Assembly (NCBI GenBank): GCA_018056045.1 | Contig: JAGPGI010000231.1 | Location: 1-5,136 of the forward strand | Source of the DNA: Paracoccus sp. (in: a-proteobacteria) | GTDB taxonomy: Bacteria; Pseudomonadota; Alphaproteobacteria; Rhodobacterales; Rhodobacteraceae | DNA length: 5,136 nucleotides | Direction of reading: 5' to 3' | In this document: positions 1 to 4,720 of the stretch, piece after piece | Layout: each line of letters opens with the position of its first letter | How positions within the stretch are numbered: position 1 is the stretch's first letter | Made by a program: the position numbers and the translations under genes | The notes under the pieces: model-generated | Seen by the model: the letters and a program-made list of their open reading frames with translations, nothing else | Databases searched by the model: none | Told to the model about the DNA's origin: nothing

Positions 1-102
1 GGAAATCGCATCCCGCCGCATTGGCTGCCGCCACCCGGCTGCGCATCGGCCGCTCCCCCATCGCCCACCCCTTCTTTCATGCCCAAATATCCCCGGGGGG
101 TC
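1..102. other. Left-edge region with no supportable gene
   Basis: These bases lie beyond the hairpin downstream of hmgA. All frames are short or open to the window edge, so a gene start cannot be judged. Two leftward candidates exist. One begins at the ATG ending at 80 and reads toward a GGGSQCGGMRF stretch, faintly like the N-terminus of GFA-type zinc proteins but with Ser where the first Cys would be. The other begins at the ATG at 61 or 46 and has a purine-rich stretch before it. Neither can be supported from fewer than 30 codons. Confidence 0.4.
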
Positions 103-123
103 CGGGGGGCGGAAAGCCCCCCG
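103..123 (-). terminator. GC-rich hairpin downstream of hmgA, possible terminator
   Basis: An 8-bp perfect stem (103-110 pairing with 116-123, C plus six G plus C against its complement) encloses a 5-base loop. It lies 28 bases past the hmgA stop codon. In the hmgA direction it is followed by GACCCCCCGGGGATATTTG and then a purine-rich stretch, with no U-run. That tail resembles a GC-hairpin/GGATATTT arrangement I recall as common between Rhodobacteraceae genes, but I cannot verify this here. It may be a non-canonical intrinsic terminator or an mRNA 3'-end stabiliser for hmgA. Confidence 0.5.
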
Positions 124-151
124 CGCCACCCTCGCCCCATCACGCCCCGGA

Positions 152-1507
152 TCACGCCCCGCCCGGCGTTCCGTCGAATTTCTTTTCCAGGCTCACCCAG
201 CAATCGATGTAATCGTCCTGCAGCGGCGCCTCCTTGCCGGCGAATTCGGTCAGGTGCTGGGGAAAGCGGGTCTCGAACATGAAGGACATGGTGTTGTCCA
301 GCTTTTCGGGCTTCAGCTCGGCCTTTGACGCCCCCTCGAAGGCCTGACGGTCCGGGCCATGCGGCAGCATCATGTTGTGCAGGCTCATGCCGCCGGGCAC
401 GAAACCCTTGGGCTTGGCGTCATACTGGCCGTGAATATTGCCCATCAGCTCGGACATGATGTTCTTGTGATACCATGGCGGGCGAAAGGTGTTCTCGGCC
501 ACCATCCAGCGCTCGCGAAACAGCACGAAGTCGATATTGGCGGTGCCCGGCAGCCCCGAAGGCGCGGTCAGCACGGTAAAGATCGACGGGTCGGGATGGT
601 CGAACAGGATCGCGCCCACCGGGCAGTAATTGCCCAGATCGTATTTGCAGGGCGCGTAATTGCCGTGCCAGGCGACCACATCCAGCGGGCTCTGGCCGAT
701 CTCGGTCTCGTGGAACTGGCCGCACCACTTGATGGTCAGAACCGAGGCCACCTCGCGATCCTCGAAGGCGGCGACCGGGATCTTGAAGTCGCGCGGATTG
801 GCCATGCAATTGGCGCCGATCGGGCCACGGCCGGGCAATTCGAACTTCTGCCCGTAATTCTCGCAGACAAAGCCCCGGCAGGGCCCCTCCAGAACCTCGA
901 CGCGATAGACGAGGCCGCGCGGGATGATGGCGATTTCGCGCGGCGCCAGATCGATGATCCCCAGTTCGGTGGCAAAGCGCAGCCGCCCCTGCTGCGGCAC
1001 CACCAGCAATTCGCTGTCGGCGGAATAGAAATAGGCATCGGTCATCGAGCGGGTGACCAGATAGATATGGCTCGCCATGCCAAGCTGGATGTTCACATCG
1101 CCCGCCGTGGTCATGGTGCGCATGCCGGTGAGCCAGGTCAGGTTGTCGCCGCCAGGGGGCAGCGGGTCCCAGCGATACTGGCCCAGGCTCGTCACCCCGT
1201 CGACGACATGCGGCGCCGTCTTCCAATAGGGCAGATCGATGCGGCGATAGCGCGCCGAATGCCGGACCGAGGGGTGAATGCGATAGCACCATGTCCGCTC
1301 GGGCGGATCGGCGGTAAAGGCGGTGCCGGAAAGCTGCTCGCCGTAAAGCCCATAGCGGCATCGCTGCGGGCTGTTCATGCCCTGCGGCAGCGCGCCGGGC
1401 AGGGCCTCGGTCTCGAAGTCATTGCCAAAACCGGGCATATAGCCCGCATGCGTCCCCATGGTGCCGGTGGCCCGGATCATGCCCTCGGATGCCTCATGCC
1501 TGACCAT
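152..1507 (-). CDS. hmgA: Homogentisate 1,2-dioxygenase
   Basis: This non-haem Fe(II) enzyme opens the homogentisate ring to maleylacetoacetate in the cytoplasmic tyrosine/phenylalanine degradation pathway. The predicted product is 451 residues, matching the family (human HGD 445). The N-terminus carries the family stretch [19 protein letters not shown]. By alignment from memory with human HGD, the iron ligands His335, Glu341 and His371 correspond to His347 (WYHKN), Glu353 (MSELMG) and His383 (MLPHGPD). The active-site His292 corresponds to His304 (FDHPDPS). All are intact. The ATG at 1507 was chosen because GGGAGGAGGAGG lies just upstream and the protein then has family length. A longer frame back to 1579 would start with a TTG that is part of the predicted -35 box. 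The gene is divergent from a MarR regulator and has its own promoter and operator. The pathway partners maiA and fahA are not visible in the window. Confidence 0.97.
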   Translation of the reverse strand: MVRHEASEGMIRATGTMGTHAGYMPGFGNDFETEALPGALPQGMNSPQRCRYGLYGEQLSGTAFTADPPERTWCYRIHPSVRHSARYRRIDLPYWKTAPHVVDGVTSLGQYRWDPLPPGGDNLTWLTGMRTMTTAGDVNIQLGMASHIYLVTRSMTDAYFYSADSELLVVPQQGRLRFATELGIIDLAPREIAIIPRGLVYRVEVLEGPCRGFVCENYGQKFELPGRGPIGANCMANPRDFKIPVAAFEDREVASVLTIKWCGQFHETEIGQSPLDVVAWHGNYAPCKYDLGNYCPVGAILFDHPDPSIFTVLTAPSGLPGTANIDFVLFRERWMVAENTFRPPWYHKNIMSELMGNIHGQYDAKPKGFVPGGMSLHNMMLPHGPDRQAFEGASKAELKPEKLDNTMSFMFETRFPQHLTEFAGKEAPLQDDYIDCWVSLEKKFDGTPGGA

Positions 1508-1535
1508 GGCCTCCTCCTCCCGGACAGCGATGTCA

Positions 1536-1547
1536 TTGCATATGCAA
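1536..1547. promoter_or_regulatory. Palindromic operator over the hmgA transcription start
   Basis: TTGCATATGCAA is a perfect 12-bp inverted repeat. It spans roughly -4 to +8 of the predicted hmgA transcript and sits 28 bases upstream of the ATG. MarR dimers typically bind short AT-centred palindromes of this kind, and a MarR gene is divergently transcribed next door. A related site, sharing TTG-N6-CAA and the following CGA, lies at 1740-1751. Binding by the adjacent regulator is inferred. Confidence 0.65.
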
Positions 1548-1549
1548 CG

Positions 1550-1579
1550 ATTATGCCGCCGTCGTCGCGGCAAAGTCAA
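1550..1579 (-). promoter_or_regulatory. Predicted sigma70-type promoter of hmgA
   Basis: Reading leftward, the -35 box is TTGACT (1579-1574), then an 18-base spacer, then the -10 box CATAAT (1555-1550). Each hexamer matches consensus at five of six positions. Counting from the -10 box puts transcription start near 1543, giving a 5' leader of about 36 bases that ends in a strong Shine-Dalgarno sequence. The start falls inside the palindrome at 1536-1547, so a protein bound there would block initiation. Confidence 0.7.
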
Positions 1580-1739
1580 TCCTGCCCATGCGCGGCCGTT
1601 TCAGACGGGTTCCCCACCTTGTGCGGCGCCGGAACCCAGACCCATTCCTGCGCATCGCAGGCGCATGAGAGAGGTCCCGGCAACGGCCCTCGCGTCCCGC
1701 CGCGAAGCACCAGCGCCGCCCTCCGCCGCCCGGTTCCTG

Positions 1740-1751
1740 TTGTCTGCGCAA
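1740..1751. promoter_or_regulatory. Second operator-like site upstream of the marR gene
   Basis: TTGTCTGCGCAA followed by CGAAT matches TTGCATATGCAA followed by CGATT of the hmgA operator at 11 of 17 positions. The outer TTG...CAA half-sites and the trailing CGA are conserved. It lies 39 bases upstream of the regulator's start codon, a sensible position for autoregulation. No convincing promoter could be assigned to the regulator. TTGTCT inside this site could serve as a -35 box, but the matching -10 region is poor. Confidence 0.45.
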
Positions 1752-1790
1752 CGAATCTCTGGTGATCTGGTCCAAACTGCGGAGACACGC

Positions 1791-2219
1791 ATGAGCTTCG
1801 ATCTCGACGGCTTCCTGCCCTATCGCCTCAGCGTGGCTGCCAGCCGGATCAGCCGCCGCTTTGCCGCGCTTTACGGCGCCGAGGCCGGGCTCAGCATTCC
1901 CGAATGGCGGGTGCTGGCGCATCTGGACCGCTCGGGCGCGGTCAGCGTGCGCGACATCAATGCAAGGGTGCATCTGGACAAATCCATCGTCAGCCGCGCC
2001 GCCTCGCGGCTGGAAGAGGCCGGGCTGCTTTGCAAATCCGGCCATGACACCGACCGGCGGCTGGTGACGCTGGAACTGACCGCCGAGGGCCGGGCACTGA
2101 TGCGCCGGCTGGGCCGCATCGCCACCGCCTTTCAGGCCGAACTGATCGCCGAGCTTGGCCCCGAGGCAGGCGCGCTCGACCGCGCCCTGACCCGCCTGAT
2201 CGGCGACACGGACGCCTGA
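1791..2219 (+). CDS. MarR-family transcriptional regulator, probable repressor of hmgA
   Basis: The product is 142 residues, typical for MarR proteins. Residues 1-35 form the N-terminal dimerisation helix region. The winged helix begins near PEWRVLAHL (37-45). The recognition helix is in the stretch DKSIVSRAASRLEEAGLL (63-80). The wing carries the family DxRR-type motif at D88-R89-R90, followed by VTLELTAEG (92-100). The ATG at 1791 is preceded by GGAGA with a five-base gap. Many MarR proteins repress a divergent catabolic gene and are released by a phenolic or aromatic ligand. Divergence from hmgA plus two similar palindromes suggests the same here, with homogentisate or a related pathway compound as a possible inducer (inference). 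The last 88 bases overlap the 3' end of the convergent tyrA-like gene. The C-terminal helical segment encoded there is normal for the family, so I regard this frame as the original coding use. Confidence 0.93.
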   Translation: MSFDLDGFLPYRLSVAASRISRRFAALYGAEAGLSIPEWRVLAHLDRSGAVSVRDINARVHLDKSIVSRAASRLEEAGLLCKSGHDTDRRLVTLELTAEGRALMRRLGRIATAFQAELIAELGPEAGALDRALTRLIGDTDA

Positions 2220-2962
2220 GGCGACGGCTGCGGACCGGTCGCCGCCAGCGACCGCATCAGCCGCTCGCGCAGCGCCGCGACATGGGGATTGCCGCCGGTC
2301 ACCGCCTCATAGACCTCGGGCGCGTCGCTCCGCACCATGTCCAGCGCCTCGCAGAGCAGGTCGAAACTGCGGGTGCGAATGCGCGGATGGGGCTGGAAAT
2401 CCTCAAGCGCGCGGGCCAGCAGATGCGTCAGCCCCTGCGTCAGCGCGGCGTGGCGGTCGTGGTCCTCGGGCGTGGTCAGGATCACCCTCAGCCCCAGCAC
2501 GCCGCGCAGAAAGGCGGCGATCCGGCGCCAGCGCCGGCCGCGCAGCGGGCAGATGACGATGCGCCCGCCCGCCAGACTGCCCGGCATGCTTTGCGGACCG
2601 AACATCGGATGCGTGGCGAGGATCTCGACGCCCCCGGGCAGCAGCCGGCGCATCAGCGCCGCCGGCCCCTCCTTGACCGAGCAGACATCGACGACCACCT
2701 GCCCCGGCCGCAGATGCGGCGCGATCCCGGCAAGGCATTCGCCCAGCATCGGCACCGGCACGGCCAGCAGCACGATACCGAACCCGCCCGCCCGCGCCGG
2801 CGAGACCACGGGCAAGCCAAGTGCGGCGGCCTCGGCCTGCGCCGCCGCGCCGGGATCGCAGATCGCGACCGCCAGATACGGCGCCAGCGCCCGCGCGGCC
2901 AGCCGGCCAAAGGCGCCAAAGCCAAGGATCAGGACAGAAAGGGGCGGGTGGGGATCAGACAT
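2132..2962 (-). CDS. tyrA: Prephenate/arogenate dehydrogenase family protein (TyrA type)
   Basis: This family catalyses the NAD(P)-linked oxidative decarboxylation of prephenate or arogenate on the route to tyrosine. The product is 276 residues. Visible motifs, in order: a Rossmann dinucleotide-binding GFGAFG (14-19) with Asp36 ending the second strand, which suggests NAD; DVCSVK (92-97); the hallmark HPMFGP (118-123), whose His118 corresponds to the catalytic histidine of E. coli TyrA; and EDHDRHAALTQGLTH (166-180), resembling the conserved EHD helix. There is no chorismate mutase or ACT domain. The plain short form with EHDRH-like sequence recalls the plant/bacterial arogenate dehydrogenase branch, so the substrate is open. 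The ATG at 2962 has AGGA about nine bases upstream; an in-frame ATG at 3043 would translate through the attenuator hairpin and adds no family sequence. Residues from about 248 onward are a Ser/Ala/Arg-rich tail read from the complement of the marR 3' end. Regulation is probably by the upstream Tyr-codon leader. Confidence 0.92.
   Translation of the reverse strand: MSDPHPPLSVLILGFGAFGRLAARALAPYLAVAICDPGAAAQAEAAALGLPVVSPARAGGFGIVLLAVPVPMLGECLAGIAPHLRPGQVVVDVCSVKEGPAALMRRLLPGGVEILATHPMFGPQSMPGSLAGGRIVICPLRGRRWRRIAAFLRGVLGLRVILTTPEDHDRHAALTQGLTHLLARALEDFQPHPRIRTRSFDLLCEALDMVRSDAPEVYEAVTGGNPHVAALRERLMRSLAATGPQPSPQASVSPIRRVRARSSAPASGPSSAISSA
2236..2254 (+). terminator. Hairpin just past the marR stop, weak terminator candidate
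   Basis: A 7-bp perfect stem (CGGTCGC at 2236-2242 with GCGACCG at 2248-2254) with a 5-base loop starts 17 bases after the regulator's stop codon. No T-run follows. It lies inside the coding region of the convergent tyrA-like gene, where GC-rich coding sequence readily gives such stems by chance. Confidence 0.25.
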
Positions 2963-3011
2963 CGGCAATTTCCTGAATGGATGCCAGCGTCCGGTCGGGG
3001 GAAGGATTCGG

Positions 3012-3073
3012 GACCGCTGGCGATGGGGGCACAGCGGTCGCATGACTGGACATTCCGCTGCTCAGGGCAGCGG
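3012..3073 (-). promoter_or_regulatory. Tyrosine attenuator: two mutually exclusive hairpins upstream of tyrA
   Basis: In transcript order the segments are: 1, CCGCTGC (3073-3067); 2, GCAGCGG (3061-3055); 3, GACCGCTG (3039-3032); 4, CAGCGGTC (3019-3012). Pair 1:2 is a perfect 7-bp stem with a 5-base loop containing the leader peptide stop codon. Pair 3:4 is a perfect 8-bp stem with a 12-base loop. Segment 2 can instead pair with segment 3 (six Watson-Crick pairs plus G-U), which would break both hairpins. A ribosome stalled on the two Tyr codons just before segment 1 would cover segment 1, favour 2:3 and prevent 3:4. Rapid translation or release would favour 1:2 and 3:4. The 3:4 hairpin is followed by CCGAATCCTTCCCCC, with no real U-run, so the termination step is the uncertain part. 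It could be Rho-assisted or act another way. Confidence 0.65.
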
Positions 3074-3112
3074 ATAATAGCGGTTGGCAAAGGTTTGCGC
3101 GGTCCGGGTCAT
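3062..3112 (-). CDS. Putative leader peptide with tandem Tyr codons (attenuator ORF)
   Basis: A 16-codon ORF, MTRTAQTFANRYYPLP, lies 99 bases upstream of the tyrA-like start codon in the same direction. Three of 16 residues are aromatic, including adjacent Tyr12-Tyr13 (TAT TAT) and Phe8 (TTT). The Tyr codons end one base before attenuator segment 1, and the last three sense codons lie in that segment. The TGA stop sits in the loop of the first hairpin. This is the geometry of amino-acid leader peptides such as TrpL, HisL and PheL. An AGGG four bases before the ATG is a poor ribosome site, but the predicted promoter would start the RNA at the A of the ATG, so translation may be leaderless. Family-level knowledge: the Sinorhizobium trpL leader is also leaderless and of similar size. 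The peptide probably matters as a sensor of charged tRNA-Tyr. Confidence 0.65.
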   Translation of the reverse strand: MTRTAQTFANRYYPLP

Positions 3113-3118
3113 GCCGCC

Positions 3119-3147
3119 CTGTTAGGCCAGCGCGGCGGGCCGGTCAA
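3119..3147 (-). promoter_or_regulatory. Predicted promoter of the tyrA leader transcript
   Basis: Reading leftward, the -35 box is TTGACC (3147-3142, five of six consensus), then an exactly 17-base spacer, then the -10 box TAACAG (3124-3119, three of six, keeping the important TA at the start and A at position five). With the usual 7-base step, transcription starts at 3112, the A of the leader peptide ATG. The -10 match is only moderate, so confidence rests on the -35 box, the spacing and the agreement with the leader ORF. Confidence 0.55.
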
Positions 3148-3259
3148 GCCATCGCACAGGCCCTTGGGATCTCCGCCCCCTTGCCCCGCCCCATTGCCCT
3201 GCCCTGCCCGGAGGGGGACACTGACCGCAACCCATCATTCTGGAATCGGAGGCCGCGCC

Positions 3260-4720
3260 ATGACGAAACCGACCCCTGCCACCGCCACGCGCGAGATCAC
3301 CGCGCTCTCGGCGCTGGATCTCAGCCGCGCCATCCATGACCGCAAGCTGAGCTGCACCGAGGTGATGACGGCCTGTCTCGACCAGATCGAGGCGCTGAAC
3401 CCCGCCGTCAACGCCATCGTCTCGCTGCGCCCGCGCGCGGTGCTGATGATCGAGGCCGCGACCGCCGATGCCGAGCTGGCCGCAGGCCGCTCGGGCGGCT
3501 GGCTGCACGGCATTCCGCAAGCGCCCAAGGACCTGACCGCGACCGCGGGCATCGCCACCACCTTCGGTTATCGCGGGCTGCATGACAGCCAGCCCCATGC
3601 CGATTCCATTCTGGTCGAGCGGTTGCGCGGCGCCGGCGCCATCCTGATCGGCAAGACCAACACGCCCGAATTCGGCCTTGGCTCGCATACCTACAACTCG
3701 CTTTTCGGCACCACGCTGAACGCCTGGGACCAAAGCCGCAGCGCCGGCGGCAGCTCGGGCGGCGCGGCGGTGGCGCTGGCGCTCGACATGCTGCCTGTGG
3801 CCGATGGCAGCGACATGATGGGCTCGCTGCGCAATCCGGCGGGCTGGAACAATGTCTATGGTCTGCGCCCCTCGGCCGGTCTGGTGCCGCTGGGCCCCGC
3901 CCCCGAGATCTTCTTCAGCCAGCTCAGCACCGAAGGCCCGATGGCCCGCAATATCGCCGACCTTGCCATGCTGCTTTCGACGCTGGCCGGCCACGATCCC
4001 CGCGCGCCGCAATCCCTGCCCGGTGACGGCGCGGAATTCGCCCGCCCCCTTGGCCATGACATCGCCGGGGCGCGCATCGGCTGGCTGGGCGATCTGGATG
4101 GCCACCTGCCCACCGAACCCGGCGTCCTTGAAACCTGCGAAGCCGCGCTTGGGATCCTGACCGCGCTTGGCTGTCATGTCGAACCCGCGCGCATCCCCTT
4201 TCGGGTCGAGCGGCTCTGGCACATATGGGTCACGCTGCGCGGCTTTCTGGTCGCCGGCAGCCTTGGCGCGCTTTACGACAACCCCAGGGACCGCGACCTG
4301 CTGAAACCCGAGGCGATCTGGGAAATCGAGACCGGCCGCGCCCTGACCGGCACCCAGATCCATGCCGCCTCGACCGCGCGCTCAAGCTGGTATCAGGCGC
4401 TGCTGGCGATGTTTCAACGCTACGACTACCTCGTGCTGCCGACGGCGCAAACCTTCCCCTTCGACGCCGATCTGCACTGGCCCGGCAACATCGCCGGCCG
4501 CGCGATGGACACATATCATCGCTGGATGGAGGTGGTCATCGGCCCCAGCCTTGCCGGGGTGCCCGTGCTGGCGGTGCCCGCGGGCTTTGGCCCCGAGGGC
4601 CTGCCCATGGGCCTGCAGATCATCGCCCGCCCCCGCACCGACCGCGCCCTGCTGGAACTGGGCCACGCCTATGACCTTGCCCAGGACTTCACCGCCCGCA
4701 AAAGCCCGCTGCTCTCCTAG
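3260..4720 (+). CDS. Amidase-signature family hydrolase, substrate unknown
   Basis: The product is 486 residues, typical of the amidase signature (AS) family, which hydrolyses amide bonds with a Ser-cisSer-Lys triad. The triad is visible as Lys90 (HGIPQAPKDL), cis-Ser165 in GGSSGG (163-168) and nucleophile Ser189 (MMGSLRNPAG). The 24-residue gap between the two serines equals that in FAAH. KTNTPEF at 132-138 and the C-terminal GLPMGLQIIARP are further AS landmarks. In front of the nucleophile, the usual GGS is MGS here, with Met186-Met187 where many relatives have xG. The ATG at 3260 is preceded by CGGAGG with a seven-base gap. The frame stays open upstream to 2282, but that stretch is antisense to tyrA and has no AS homology. 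No signal peptide or membrane segment is evident, so it is probably cytoplasmic. The gene is divergent from tyrA and convergent with the right-edge gene; neither neighbour reveals the substrate. I saw no convincing promoter between 3150 and 3246. Confidence 0.95.
   Translation: MTKPTPATATREITALSALDLSRAIHDRKLSCTEVMTACLDQIEALNPAVNAIVSLRPRAVLMIEAATADAELAAGRSGGWLHGIPQAPKDLTATAGIATTFGYRGLHDSQPHADSILVERLRGAGAILIGKTNTPEFGLGSHTYNSLFGTTLNAWDQSRSAGGSSGGAAVALALDMLPVADGSDMMGSLRNPAGWNNVYGLRPSAGLVPLGPAPEIFFSQLSTEGPMARNIADLAMLLSTLAGHDPRAPQSLPGDGAEFARPLGHDIAGARIGWLGDLDGHLPTEPGVLETCEAALGILTALGCHVEPARIPFRVERLWHIWVTLRGFLVAGSLGALYDNPRDRDLLKPEAIWEIETGRALTGTQIHAASTARSSWYQALLAMFQRYDYLVLPTAQTFPFDADLHWPGNIAGRAMDTYHRWMEVVIGPSLAGVPVLAVPAGFGPEGLPMGLQIIARPRTDRALLELGHAYDLAQDFTARKSPLLS

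Noticed and set aside
1..80. Possible leftward gene start with GGGSQCGGMRF, similar to GFA-family N-termini
   Set aside because: Too few codons, the first metal-binding Cys would be Ser, and another leftward frame is equally plausible. It needs sequence beyond the left edge.
359..1765. Long open frame on the + strand opposite hmgA
   Set aside because: High-GC antisense shadow of hmgA. It has no recognisable domain, and the minus strand encodes a complete HmgA with all catalytic residues.
1576..1788. Short leftward ORF between marR and hmgA containing EWVWVPAPHKVG
   Set aside because: The sequence looked protein-like for a moment, but no family is recognised, no ribosome site is seen, and its stop overlaps the hmgA -35 box. 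It is more likely chance in a GC-rich regulatory region.
3087..3098. Inverted repeat GCAAA-GG-TTTGC inside the leader peptide ORF
   Set aside because: A two-base centre cannot form a proper hairpin loop, and as a DNA site it is not shared with the other operator-like sequences. Likely a by-product of the Gln-Thr-Phe-Ala codons.
2282..3259. 978-base in-frame upstream extension of the amidase reading frame
   Set aside because: It is the antisense shadow of tyrA and its leader region, is low-complexity and Arg/Gly/Ala-rich, and has no AS-family sequence. A good ribosome site directly precedes the ATG at 3260.
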